From NCBI GenBank assembly GCA_902773925.1, contig CACYGI010000007.1:1-64000 (forward strand): a stretch of DNA of 64,000 nt, written 5' to 3'. The position numbers were made by a program, and so were the translations under genes. The stretch is from an uncultured Bacteroidia bacterium. GTDB lineage: Bacteria > Bacteroidota > Bacteroidia > Bacteroidales > UBA932. Positions 1 to 8,269 of this stretch are shown here, one piece after another (position 1 is the first letter of the stretch; each line of letters opens with the position of its first letter). The notes under the pieces were generated by a model, which did not search any database, was not told where the DNA came from, and worked only from the letters and a program-made list of their open reading frames with translations.

Positions 1-1
1 A

Positions 2-1459
2 AGCTCCGTGGCTGCTTTCAAACAGTCCCTTAACTCGATGATTCAGTCATCGGAAAGCATCCTGCGCTGGATTGAGAAGCGCGATAAAATTCCTGTGTAT
101 AAGAAAGGCTCCTTGCCCGATGTGGAGGAATTTTACGAAACAACTGATGATGACCTGAGTCAGGAAATTGAGGAAGCATTTGAGAAGTACACCGACCGTG
201 GTTTCTTCGAGATTGACATGAAGTACATCAAGCGTGATGAATATATTGCAGATATGCTTTCCGACTTGACCCTCCTTCGTGCAATTAGGGAAGAGTGGTT
301 CGGTAAGGAACAAGTCATCCGCTTTGACCACAAACTCACAGAATTCAAAGCACAGCTCCGTTTCCTCCGCACCAGTGATCCCAAGCGTAAGATTGTAGTT
401 TTCACGGAGTTTGCAGATACAGCCAACTATTTGGGCGAGGCCCTGAAAGATGAGGATCTCGGCATCTTCAAATATACCTCTGGAGACAGTTCCACTACCA
501 GTAAGAAAACCATACGCGAGAATTTCGATGCTGGTCTAAAAAAGGACTTCCAGAAAGATGACTACCAGATTCTGATTGCCACTGACGCCATATCCGAAGG
601 ATACAACCTCCACCGCGCTGGTACGGTCTTTAATTACGACATCCCTTACAATCCCACCCGTGTCATCCAGCGAATCGGACGTATCAACCGTATCAACAAG
701 AAGATGTTCGATAAGTTATACATCTACAACTACTTCCCAACTGATATTGGTGAACAAGAGACTAGGACAAAGCAAATCTCTACGCTGAAAATGGCGATGA
801 TTCACGCTATCATGGGTGAGGATACCAAGGCTCTCACAAGCGACGAGCAGCTCAATGCATTCTTCAAGGAGAGATACCGAAAGGAGTTAGCTACCAGCGA
901 AGAGTTGTCATGGGACACTAAATACCGCCGCATCCTGGACCGCGTAAAGAATACATATATTTATCAAGAAGCGATGGAAATCCCGCACCGTTCACGCATC
1001 GGTCGCGAAGTAGATAAACCTATACATGGCGTGATTCTTTGTGGGAAGAAAGGCAACGACTTTGTATTCAAGTTAGGGCAGACTGATGACCTGAATCCTA
1101 TTTCTATTAGCGCCGAAGATGCGCTGGGGCTTTTCGAGGCAGAAGAAAACGAGAAGCCTATCGCCGTGAGCAAGCAGTTTGAGCCGGTGTATCAGACAAT
1201 TAAAACAAAGCTTTTCAAAGACACCGTAGATCCAGATGGTGAGAGAAGCCGCCGCGAGGCTTATTCCATCATCAAAGCCTGGCTCAATAACAAAATTCTC
1301 TCCAGCGATTATTTGGAAGACCTGCTCCTCCTGATGCGTAATGACGGTTTGACAGGAGAGGAAGTCCGCTTTATCAACAAGCTGTCACTCAAGGCAGCAG
1401 ACACATTGCCAAAGAAAATCACGCCAGACTACATCAAGCGCTCCTTAAAATTGAATTGA
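2..1459 (+). CDS. SF2/SNF2-like helicase, C-terminal part (5' truncated by window edge)
   Basis: The reading frame is open from the first codon of the window, so the true start lies upstream. The visible part carries the second RecA-like lobe of a superfamily 2 helicase: a motif IV-like stretch (VVFTEFADTANYLGEAL), motif V (ATDAISEGYNLHRA) and motif VI (NPTRVIQRIGRINR, with the arginine finger). About 230 residues without a recognised domain follow. Proteins of this type are ATP-driven DNA translocases, often found in restriction or phage-exclusion loci. The N-terminal lobe with Walker A and B is not visible, so the exact family is open. A minus-strand recombinase gene lies convergently 80 bp downstream. 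The helicase-lobe call is firm; the biological role is inference. Confidence 0.8.
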   Translation, partial: SSVAAFKQSLNSMIQSSESILRWIEKRDKIPVYKKGSLPDVEEFYETTDDDLSQEIEEAFEKYTDRGFFEIDMKYIKRDEYIADMLSDLTLLRAIREEWFGKEQVIRFDHKLTEFKAQLRFLRTSDPKRKIVVFTEFADTANYLGEALKDEDLGIFKYTSGDSSTTSKKTIRENFDAGLKKDFQKDDYQILIATDAISEGYNLHRAGTVFNYDIPYNPTRVIQRIGRINRINKKMFDKLYIYNYFPTDIGEQETRTKQISTLKMAMIHAIMGEDTKALTSDEQLNAFFKERYRKELATSEELSWDTKYRRILDRVKNTYIYQEAMEIPHRSRIGREVDKPIHGVILCGKKGNDFVFKLGQTDDLNPISISAEDALGLFEAEENEKPIAVSKQFEPVYQTIKTKLFKDTVDPDGERSRREAYSIIKAWLNNKILSSDYLEDLLLLMRNDGLTGEEVRFINKLSLKAADTLPKKITPDYIKRSLKLN

Positions 1460-1539
1460 GGATTTCTGACCACGGGCATTCCAGCACCTTTCTTGCCAGA
1501 ATTAGTCTTCAAAAAATGGACGGTATTCCTGAACCGTGG

Positions 1540-2190
1540 TCAATATATGCCACGATTCCAGCGTTCACTTGAGATTTTAGTTGGAATCCTAATTCCAGTA
1601 TATGCTAAGTATCTGTAGAGCGTACCTCTGGCTACTTTAATCTTTTTAGCAATTTCCGGAATGCTCATACCTTCGGCTAATTGCTTAATAATGAATATAT
1701 GCCTGCTCATACAGATTTTGTTAAGTACTTTGTTTCTAACACCTTTCTTACGCCCAAGGTCCGTTCCTTCGGCTTTCCTCCTGGCCAACGCCTCTTTAGT
1801 CCGCTGGCTAATAAGATTGCGTTCAATCTCGGCGGAAAGGCCAAAAGCAAAGGCAAGCACTTTGCTCTGGATATCCTCGCCAAGCCGGTAATTGTCCTTG
1901 ATTGTCCATACTCGGCATTCCTTTGTCATACAGATGTTTAGGATCTCCATAATCATAAACAGGTTTCTGCCCAGGCGGGAGAGTTCCGCACAGATGATGA
2001 GGTCATCCTTCTGGATACGCTTCAAGAGCTTTCCCAGTTGGCGCTTGTTGTAGTTTTTGGTCCCGCTAATGGTCTCCTCAATCCACCCGTCAATAGTCAT
2101 AGATTCCCGGGAGCAAAAGTTGTTTATTTCAAACCTTTGATTTTCAACTGTCTGTTTGTCGCTGCTGACTCTGATGTAACCGTAAATCAT
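1540..2190 (-). CDS. Serine site-specific recombinase, Mpi-like DNA invertase family
   Basis: A resolvase/invertase of 216 residues. The N-terminal catalytic domain has the YIRVS motif with the presumed nucleophile Ser9 and the conserved ELSRLGRN helix near residue 90. A long helix follows (LSAEIERNLISQRTKEAL), and a C-terminal helix-turn-helix near residues 170-196 (GMSIPEIAKKIKVARGTLYR). The sequence closely resembles the Bacteroides master invertase Mpi, which flips several promoters in trans. It could instead be a plain resolvase of a mobile element. It stands alone on the minus strand between plus-strand genes. The upstream region holds an imperfect direct repeat (2224-2234 and 2266-2276). 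The last codon overlaps an 8-bp inverted repeat arm at 1534-1541. Confidence 0.9.
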   Translation of the reverse strand: MIYGYIRVSSDKQTVENQRFEINNFCSRESMTIDGWIEETISGTKNYNKRQLGKLLKRIQKDDLIICAELSRLGRNLFMIMEILNICMTKECRVWTIKDNYRLGEDIQSKVLAFAFGLSAEIERNLISQRTKEALARRKAEGTDLGRKKGVRNKVLNKICMSRHIFIIKQLAEGMSIPEIAKKIKVARGTLYRYLAYTGIRIPTKISSERWNRGIY

Positions 2191-2343
2191 ACCTTAACTG
2201 TTTTTATTGTGCTTGTTTATAGAAAGTTGGCTATCAATTTATGAGATATAATTGCCGTTCCTTTGAAGTTGGCCATTTACTGCATATCGTGGGATAACTC
2301 TCATTGCTTTATCACCATCTTAAAATAATTCTCAATTGGTTTA

Positions 2344-2375
2344 TTTGCCAATCAGAAAAGGATTTCATATCTTTG
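2344..2375 (+). promoter_or_regulatory. Bacteroidota-type promoter of the XRE/HNH operon
   Basis: TTTG at 2344-2347, 20 bp spacer, TATCTTTG at 2368-2375: an exact match to the Bacteroidota consensus. It predicts a transcript start near 2382 and supports the ATG at 2433 over the upstream in-frame start at 2304. Confidence 0.8.
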
Positions 2376-2432
2376 TATCAAGTTCAACACTTAAAAGGTG
2401 GCGGCAACACTTACAAATACGGCATCAGAAAT

Positions 2433-2936
2433 ATGGATAAGAACTTGAGAAAATTCATGGACACTCCGACAAAGTCGTGTGCCCAAATCCTCGAAGCACA
2501 AGAGGTTGAGGTTCGAACTCCCGATGGGGAGATTTTTACAATGTGGTCAGATCTGGCAAAGTATGATAGTGACGAGTACAAGAACTACGTCCTTCACCTA
2601 ATCGAATTCATATTTGATCGGAACTTCTCTGACGACAAAGAACAGATGGTAAACCGCATCAGCCGCGATTTCCTTCTCAATGCTGTACCGTCGATGGGCA
2701 TGGATTCCGGTAACCGTCAGGCCGAGCGCGTCCGTATTGGCAAGCGCATCAAGGAACTACGTGAGGCAAAAAAAATGGAAGCGCGTGATTTGGCTCTCCT
2801 CACCGGTATTGATGCGGCCAACCTCTCCCGCATCGAGCAGGGCAAATACTCCACTGGTGTGGACATTCTATCCCGTATATGCGTCATCCTTGACGCACAT
2901 TTGGATCTGATTCCAAACGAGCAGAAAGAGCAGTAG
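2433..2936 (+). CDS. XRE-family helix-turn-helix regulator
   Basis: A DNA-binding regulator of 167 residues. The C-terminal 60 residues form a classical XRE/Cro HTH (RIGKRIKELREAKKM, then LALLTGIDAANLSRIEQGKY). The first 100 residues are acidic and unassigned. The frame is open from 2304, but the consensus promoter at 2344-2375 lies inside that extension, so ATG 2433 is chosen; ATG 2457 is a second option. The stop is followed after one base by the HNH gene, so the two are co-transcribed. The pair looks like a regulator with a partner effector, as in phage or defence modules, but no target is evident. Confidence 0.8.
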   Translation: MDKNLRKFMDTPTKSCAQILEAQEVEVRTPDGEIFTMWSDLAKYDSDEYKNYVLHLIEFIFDRNFSDDKEQMVNRISRDFLLNAVPSMGMDSGNRQAERVRIGKRIKELREAKKMEARDLALLTGIDAANLSRIEQGKYSTGVDILSRICVILDAHLDLIPNEQKEQ

Positions 2937-2937
2937 T

Positions 2938-4011
2938 ATGGAAACCAAGAATATGCTTGAGATATTCGACCGCGAGATGCAGTGCGAATACAAGGACCGA
3001 CAGTACCTGGTCCGAGACAATGGTGCCATCTGCCGTCTTCCCAAACCTGGTTCTCGTCTAAGTAAGTGGGATAATGTCTGGACTTTCGGCGCCAAAGATG
3101 AACGGACAGGTTATATGATTCTGGCGGGTAGTATTCGTGTCCATCAAGTAGTATGCACGGCCTACCACGGACCGGAACCACAGTTGTATATGGTGGTGGA
3201 CCACATCGATATCAACCGTTGTAATAACCGCCCAGAGAATCTCCGCTGGCTCACCCGATTAGAAAACGCCCTGAATAATGATGCTACACGAAAGAAAATC
3301 ATATATCTATGTGGTAGCGTCGAGGCGTTCATCGAGAATCCATCGATCCTCCGGGCTAAAGCTCTGCCGCCGGATGTTAGCTGGATGAAGACCGTCACCA
3401 AAGAAGAGGCAGCCGCCTGCAAGAAGCACATCGATGACTGGTCCAAAAGAGACAGTAAGCTTCAGGGAACTGGCAAAGGTCCCGGGGATTGGGTATTCTC
3501 AGACGAGGAAATTGCCGAGGCCCGTAAGTGGAACGGTGACCAACATCTTCTGTATTACAAACCTTGGGCGCAGCAGAAGGCCGAGGTTGAGGAAATGAAT
3601 CGCCTGATTTGGGAAGAAGAACACGACCTAAAAGACTCTCTGACGACAGGTGCAAAGCAGTTGGACTGGAAGACGCCGACAGAGTTCCCGCAAATTCCGC
3701 AGGAGATCACGGACACGCCACTGCAGGATTATCTTGTCCGCCTGCCGAAGGGTGCCATCTATACGAGGAACCGATGGGGAGAGTCGCCGGTGTATGATGC
3801 GGCGATGGCCGAAGATGGAACACATCTGGCTGTAGTCACAGAGATTTCCGGTGTTACGAACTATGCTCTTTCAGAGGTTTACTTCCAAGACGGATTCTTT
3901 GTTCACAAAAGCATCCGCACATTCTTCACCGAGGAAGGGGCACAGAAATACTTTGCAGAATCCCTGGGAAGGGAATGGACCGGCGGCGATGTGTTGGAGG
4001 ACTATTGCTGA
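2938..4011 (+). CDS. HNH endonuclease-domain protein with unassigned C-terminal region
   Basis: A protein of 357 residues. The N-terminal part (about residues 18-110) matches the phage/homing HNH type: an upstream histidine in IRVHQVV (His69), the core DHIDINRCNNRPENLRWLT (residues 88-106, with His89, Asn97 and Asn101), and a trailing RLENA. HNH proteins nick or cut DNA using one metal ion. The remaining 240 residues are hydrophilic and match nothing I recognise. Many such stand-alone HNH genes are mobile, but this one is tied to the preceding XRE regulator by a one-base gap. A bulged hairpin at 4018-4058 follows the stop. Confidence 0.78.
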   Translation: METKNMLEIFDREMQCEYKDRQYLVRDNGAICRLPKPGSRLSKWDNVWTFGAKDERTGYMILAGSIRVHQVVCTAYHGPEPQLYMVVDHIDINRCNNRPENLRWLTRLENALNNDATRKKIIYLCGSVEAFIENPSILRAKALPPDVSWMKTVTKEEAAACKKHIDDWSKRDSKLQGTGKGPGDWVFSDEEIAEARKWNGDQHLLYYKPWAQQKAEVEEMNRLIWEEEHDLKDSLTTGAKQLDWKTPTEFPQIPQEITDTPLQDYLVRLPKGAIYTRNRWGESPVYDAAMAEDGTHLAVVTEISGVTNYALSEVYFQDGFFVHKSIRTFFTEEGAQKYFAESLGREWTGGDVLEDYC

Positions 4012-4017
4012 CTGTTA

Positions 4018-4058
4018 ACTGTCCCACCTGTCCCACGTCAACTATGGGACGGGACAGT
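4018..4058 (+). repeat. Bulged palindromic hairpin, copy 1
   Basis: ACTGTCCC at 4018-4025 pairs with GGGACAGT at 4051-4058. Inside it, GTCCCA (4030-4035) pairs with TGGGAC (4045-4050) around a 9-nt loop, leaving a one-sided ACCT bulge. It sits seven bases after the HNH stop. There is no U-run, so it may be a repeat rather than a terminator. The 15 bases at 4020-4034 recur at 5924-5938. Confidence 0.65.
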
Positions 4059-4109
4059 AGCGTTTCACGAAAAATGCTTAAATTTGCATAAATAAGCGAT
4101 TTCCCACAT

Positions 4110-5060
4110 ATGAAGACACTTGCAAGACTTGAAAAAGTAGATCTTCGTGATTACTGGGAGGATGAAGCAAAAGATTTCACCCCCTGGCTATCGGAAGAAA
4201 ACAATATTGCTCTTCTCGGCAGTACAATCGGTATGGAGCTTGAGGTTATCGGAAGGGAGGAGCACGTCGGCAGTTTCCGTGCCGATATCCTTTGCCGCGA
4301 CCTTCGCACCAATTCTCACGTTGTTATTGAGAATCAGCTTGAGCAAACAGATCACAAGCACCTGGGGCAGGTGATTACATATTGCGCAGGACTTAGTGCT
4401 GCTGCTTTTATCTGGATTGCACCAAGCTTCCAGGAAGAGCATCGAGCCTCTGTGGACTGGCTCAATAGTATCACCGATGAAAAGTTCAACTTCTTTGCGA
4501 TAGAGGTCGAGCTATTTCGTATAGGCGATAGTGATGCGGCTCCGAACTTCAAGATCGTGGCGAAGCCGAATGGTTGGTCTAAGAATGTCCGGCGCCAGGT
4601 AGATGAGGAAGAAATGACAGCAACTAAATCACGCCAGTTAGACTACTGGACTGCTTTCAAGGATTATGTTGTTGGAAAGCCTAAGTCGCCGATTCATGTT
4701 CAGAAGCCTGCTCCTCAGCACTGGACCAATTTTGCTATCGGTCGCTCTGATTTCCATCTCTCGGCCAGTCTTAACTCCATCCAGAAGACCATTTCTGTTC
4801 AGTTCTGGATTGAGGGCAACAATGCTAAGAAATACTACGACCAGATATACAATGCTGCATACGAACAGTCATTGAAAGAACTGTCTGAAGAGGTGGAATG
4901 GCTCCGTCTTGATGACAAAAAGAGCAGTTGCGTCAATCTTGCCATCAGCAGCGACTTTATGGATCAGCATGACTGGCCGAATCAATTCCAGTGGATTTAT
5001 GATAACATCATCAAATTCAAAGATTTTTTCGGACCGTATGTTAAGACAGTCAAAAAATAG
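4110..5060 (+). CDS. DUF4268 protein with PD-(D/E)XK-like N-terminal domain
   Basis: A protein of 316 residues. The N-terminal half has a nuclease-fold signature: Asp59 in FRADIL, then VVIENQLEQTDHKHLGQ, where Glu74 and Gln76 take the E-x-K/Q positions, and a downstream helix. The C-terminal half (about 190-316) is the DUF4268 region with DYWTAFKDYV, HWTNFAIGRS and FWIEGNNAKKYYDQI. Family members occur in defence and mobile loci and are thought to be nucleases, though the role is unproven. A -7 box TAAATTTG at 4079-4086 precedes the ATG by 23 bp, without a clear -33 box. A secreted-protein gene starts 40 bp downstream. Confidence 0.8.
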   Translation: MKTLARLEKVDLRDYWEDEAKDFTPWLSEENNIALLGSTIGMELEVIGREEHVGSFRADILCRDLRTNSHVVIENQLEQTDHKHLGQVITYCAGLSAAAFIWIAPSFQEEHRASVDWLNSITDEKFNFFAIEVELFRIGDSDAAPNFKIVAKPNGWSKNVRRQVDEEEMTATKSRQLDYWTAFKDYVVGKPKSPIHVQKPAPQHWTNFAIGRSDFHLSASLNSIQKTISVQFWIEGNNAKKYYDQIYNAAYEQSLKELSEEVEWLRLDDKKSSCVNLAISSDFMDQHDWPNQFQWIYDNIIKFKDFFGPYVKTVKK

Positions 5061-5100
5061 AAATAGCAAAAAACATCAAATTATTTCACTTCAGGCTCCG

Positions 5101-5892
5101 ATGAAAAAGACCATATTAATAGCACTCCTTACACTGTTTTCCGCAGTGTGTTTCGCCCAGGATGGCGGCCCCCTCAAGTTCCTGGGGATTCCTATTGATG
5201 GCACCGAAGCCCAGTTCGCAGCAAAGCTAAAGGCCAAGGGTTTTACCTATAGTTCCCTTACTGAAGGCTATAAGGGCCAGTTCAATGGAAAGCCGGTTGA
5301 TGTCTATATCCATACGAATCATAACTTGGTTGACCGCGTGTATGTTGCATTCCCGTACACTTCAGAGGAAGGCATTAGGACTGAATTCAACCGACTACTT
5401 GGTCAGTTCAAGAATACGGGGAAATATGCAGATCTCAGCATGAATGAGGAGATACCGGAGGAGGATGATATCTCATATGAGATTTCGGTCAAGAATAAAC
5501 GGTACCAAGCAAGTTTCTGCTACTATGATGCAGACCGTGATCGCGTCGCCTTTATGAACGCCTTGATGGATAAATTCTCAGAGTTTTTCACGGCAGAGCA
5601 GCTGGCGAAACTGAAGGAGTACGCCATAAAGGCGATGGATGCTCCTCAGGACCAGCAGGAAGCCCTACAGGCAGAAATGATGGCCGAAATGCAGAAGATG
5701 GGGCTGGGGCAAGATGAGAATGTTGAACCCGATCCGGAAAAGGTATATAAGTTTCTCGCAACATTAATGGACGGTATGAGTTCATTGGCCGATGGCAGCG
5801 TTTGGTTCATGATTCACGAAAACTATGGCCGCTATCAGATAGGCTTGTACTACGACAATCTGCACAATCAAGCCCACGGCGAAGATTTATAG
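5101..5892 (+). CDS. Secreted protein of unknown function
   Basis: A protein of 263 residues beginning with a Sec signal peptide (KKTILIALLTLFSAVCFAQ), likely cleaved after Ala19 or Gln20. The ATG at 5101 is chosen because it begins the signal peptide; the frame is open further upstream within the DUF4268 gene. The mature part starts FLGIPIDGTEAQFAAKLKAKGF, which resembles other small Bacteroidota periplasmic proteins with an alpha/beta domain. It continues into a helical, Met- and Gln-rich section near 180-220. I recognise no catalytic motif. A strong terminator (5899-5920) follows. Confidence 0.75.
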   Translation: MKKTILIALLTLFSAVCFAQDGGPLKFLGIPIDGTEAQFAAKLKAKGFTYSSLTEGYKGQFNGKPVDVYIHTNHNLVDRVYVAFPYTSEEGIRTEFNRLLGQFKNTGKYADLSMNEEIPEEDDISYEISVKNKRYQASFCYYDADRDRVAFMNALMDKFSEFFTAEQLAKLKEYAIKAMDAPQDQQEALQAEMMAEMQKMGLGQDENVEPDPEKVYKFLATLMDGMSSLADGSVWFMIHENYGRYQIGLYYDNLHNQAHGEDL

Positions 5893-5894
5893 GA

Positions 5895-5922
5895 AAGGCG
5901 CTCACTTCGGTGAGCGTTTTCT
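5895..5922 (+). terminator. Rho-independent terminator after the secreted-protein gene
   Basis: Perfect 7-bp stem CGCTCAC/GTGAGCG (5899-5905 and 5910-5916) closed by a TTCG tetraloop, followed by TTTT. The A/G bases before the stem can pair with the T-run. It starts a few bases after the stop at 5892. Confidence 0.85.
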
Positions 5923-5923
5923 G

Positions 5924-5964
5924 TGTCCCACCTGTCCCGCCCCTTGATTGGGACGGGATATTTT
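5924..5964 (+). repeat. Bulged palindromic hairpin, copy 2, with T-run
   Basis: Shares 15 identical bases (5924-5938) with the hairpin after the HNH gene. TCCC (5926-5929) and GTCCC (5934-5938) pair with GGGAC and GGGA (5950-5958) with the same ACCT bulge. A run of six T follows, so this copy could also terminate transcription, immediately behind the stronger hairpin at 5899-5916. Confidence 0.6.
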
Positions 5965-5997
5965 TTACGATCCTTTAACATCTTTTAACAAATTCCG

Positions 5998-6029
5998 TTT
6001 GGCGGTCTCAAAAGGACCGCTTATCTTTG
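5998..6029 (+). promoter_or_regulatory. Bacteroidota-type promoter of the Sel1 operon
   Basis: TTTG at 5998-6001, 20 bp spacer, TATCTTTG at 6022-6029. The predicted transcript begins near 6036 and gives a 5' leader of about 45 nt before the ATG at 6080. Confidence 0.85.
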
Positions 6030-6079
6030 TCGCTGGTTTTTGTAAACCACTGATTATTAAATAATTAAATATAAATATT

Positions 6080-6862
6080 ATGAAAAAACCAGCAATTATT
6101 GATCCAACAATTGAAGTTAGAATTTATTCCCATGCGATGTTGGTTCCACCGCATAAAGTGGAGGAGTTTGACCAAGAGGAGGAAACAGAAGTTCTCTATG
6201 CTCGCGCGATGGAATTGATTTCTGATGGCAAGCCTCTGGAGGGAAGGGAGTATCTGGAGGAAGCCTACGATTTGGGCAGCTTCAAGGCAGGTAAAACCCT
6301 TTCATATGGTCTCTCTACAGGATGGTTCGGCGAACGAGATAACAAGGCCAGTCTCATTATTCTCTGGGACCTGGTGGAGAGAGGCTATCCTGGCGCTATG
6401 AATGATATCGGCTTTGCCTATATGTATGGATTAGGGCTCCGGAAGAGTAAACGCTGGGCCATATACTGGTTTGAGAAAAGTGCCAAAGGAGGATGCCCGG
6501 ATGCAATGGGGAATTTGGCCGATATCTACCTGTTCAGCAACGATAAGTACCAGAACATTGAGCGAGGCCTTCTCTATGCATTCATGGGCGCCGACCTGGA
6601 CAATGAGATGGCCATGAACGAACTCGGCCTATGCTACGAGGATGGGATAGGTGTGACCGTTGACTATGAAAACGCGTTCAAATGGTTTTCAAAGGCTGTT
6701 GAAAACAAAGCCGGTGCTTGCGCAGAGCACAACCTTGCTAGGTGTTATAGGAAGGGTATCGGCATCAAGGTCGATAAGGCAAAGGCCGAGGAGTGGGACC
6801 GGATTGCTGCAGAACACGGTTATAAAATAAACTCTAAAACACAGAACTATGATCCAAGATAA
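6080..6862 (+). CDS. Sel1-like repeat protein
   Basis: A protein of 260 residues built of Sel1/TPR-type alpha-alpha repeats. Several units can be read: AMNDIGFAYMYGLG with AIYWFEKSAKGG, then DAMGNLADIYL, then AMNELGLCYEDGIGV with AFKWFSKAVENK, then AEHNLARCYRKGIGI with KAEEWDRIAAEHG. Such repeats form a solenoid that binds partner proteins. There is no signal peptide, so it should be cytoplasmic. It is the first gene of a four-gene operon driven by the promoter at 5998-6029. Its last 14 bases overlap the start of the deiminase gene, which suggests translational coupling. Confidence 0.88.
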   Translation: MKKPAIIDPTIEVRIYSHAMLVPPHKVEEFDQEEETEVLYARAMELISDGKPLEGREYLEEAYDLGSFKAGKTLSYGLSTGWFGERDNKASLIILWDLVERGYPGAMNDIGFAYMYGLGLRKSKRWAIYWFEKSAKGGCPDAMGNLADIYLFSNDKYQNIERGLLYAFMGADLDNEMAMNELGLCYEDGIGVTVDYENAFKWFSKAVENKAGACAEHNLARCYRKGIGIKVDKAKAEEWDRIAAEHGYKINSKTQNYDPR

Positions 6863-7693
6863 CCAGACCAACAAAGTGTACCTAGCGAAAGGCCTGAGCT
6901 ATTACATGCCTCTTTCGATGCTTATTGTCGAGAATCTAAAATGTCATGGAATAGACTTCGCCTGGCTCCCCAGAACCGAGAATGACAATTACATCTGGGC
7001 AAGGGACTATATGCCCATTCAATTGGAGAAAGATCTCTTCCTGCAGTACCAATACAATCCGGATTACTTGAAGCGTTACCGGGGGTGGATTCCTCCATAC
7101 AAAGCTATTTGTAAGGACTTAGAACTGAACTGCATCACCACGGACATCGTAATGGATGGAGGAAATGTAATCCAGTGTGGCAACAAGGTCATAATGACCG
7201 ACAAAATCTTCAAGGAGAATCCCGGGAGGCATTGGTCGATGAACTGGAGAATCTTTTCTTTGCCGAACTGGTCATCATTCCCTGGGACCGCTATGAAATC
7301 TTCGGCCATTCAGACGGTATGGTGCAATGGATCGAAGGGAACCGCGTTCTGATGAACAATTACATCAACACCGATCCAGGCTTCCGCAAAAAGCTGCTGG
7401 AGGCACTTGCCCCGCACTTCGTTGTTGATGAATTGGAGTTTAACACCCCGAGACTCAACAAGCTATCATGGGCCTACCTGAATTTCCTTCGCGTAAAAAA
7501 CACTATCTTTGTACCTGGCCTGCACACGAAGGAAGACCCGCTGGCCCTGCAGCAGATCCAGCAGTTCTACCCAGACTGCAAAGTCATCCAGGTGCAAGGA
7601 TGTGAAGAGCTGGCCCGGGATGGCGGCGCTCTCCACTGTGTGACCTGGAACGTCCTTGCCGATGTTTACGAGTGCCCCAAAGAAGAAGCATAA
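6849..7693 (+). pseudogene. Agmatine deiminase/PAD-family protein, split by a -1 frameshift
   Basis: Two overlapping frames (6849-7352 and a second running to 7693) together make one protein of about 281 residues. Frame one has IWARDYMP and DGGNVIQCGNKVIMTDKIFKENP. Frame two continues with REALVDEL, EIFGHSDGMVQW and the catalytic GGALHCVTWN, with the presumed nucleophile Cys. These are the guanidine-deiminase fold motifs of the agmatine deiminase/bacterial peptidylarginine deiminase family, though the protein is shorter than typical agmatine deiminases. The switch falls at the CCCGGG around 7221-7226; one extra C in the C-run would restore the frame. It may be a true inactivation or an assembly error. 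The gene overlaps the Sel1 gene and abuts the next gene. Confidence 0.8.
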
Positions 7694-8253
7694 TGAAAAC
7701 ACTATCAGAAGTTATTGCAGCATTTGACCCTAGAAGGGCCGATGAAAACACTATTCAGGATCAATTCTGGTCCATAGCTGAAGTAGCCCTATATGGCGGC
7801 TATTTCTTGGTCAATGGGGAAACCCGCATCTATCCGGTTGAGATCGAGTTCTACCTTTTCGTGGAAGAAGATTCCAAGGGAAGCTGGCAGCGCGATGCCA
7901 ATATGTATCACAAAGGAAAAGGCGTTCCGTACTTCCCAAAAGATGGCTCCCTGTATCCGCATCGTTCCGGTGTTGATTACACCTTTGAAAACGAAGAGCA
8001 GAAATACCGTGCATCCTTCCTGATCCGCTCATACCGATATGAAATCGGTGGCGAGGTTATCAAGAATCCCACATACCTATGGGAAGACCTTTTCGGATAC
8101 AACAGCATCGCAGGGAATGGGCTTACCATGAGGTGGGTCGATGAGCCTGAAAGTGTTATTCCGATCAGAAAGCAGGACAAACGCATCAATCTTAACGATG
8201 GAAAGGGCAAAGCCGACGAGAAGCCCTGGCGCTTTATCAAGAGTGAAAATTAG
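7693..8253 (+). CDS. Protein of unknown function
   Basis: A cytoplasmic-looking protein of 186 residues, without signal peptide or membrane segment. The ATG at 7693 shares a base with the TAA of the deiminase gene (TAATG), which fixes the start by coupling; a slightly longer frame opens at 7672. The sequence has an alpha/beta feel (FYLFVEEDSKG, YHKGKGVPYFPKDGSLYPHRSGVDYTFEN, FLIRSYRYE), and I do not recognise a family. It is third in the Sel1 operon. Its stop is followed after 16 bp by a small lipoprotein gene. Confidence 0.7.
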   Translation: MKTLSEVIAAFDPRRADENTIQDQFWSIAEVALYGGYFLVNGETRIYPVEIEFYLFVEEDSKGSWQRDANMYHKGKGVPYFPKDGSLYPHRSGVDYTFENEEQKYRASFLIRSYRYEIGGEVIKNPTYLWEDLFGYNSIAGNGLTMRWVDEPESVIPIRKQDKRINLNDGKGKADEKPWRFIKSEN

Positions 8254-8269
8254 CATCAATCTTCCAACC

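Noticed and set aside
8..1459. GTG at position 8 as the true start of the helicase
   Set aside because: The frame is open to the window edge and the helicase lobe needs an upstream partner lobe, so this is a truncation.
1468..1541. Intrinsic terminator between helicase and recombinase
   Set aside because: The arms are 8 bp with a 58-bp gap and no T-run; unlikely to form a terminator hairpin.
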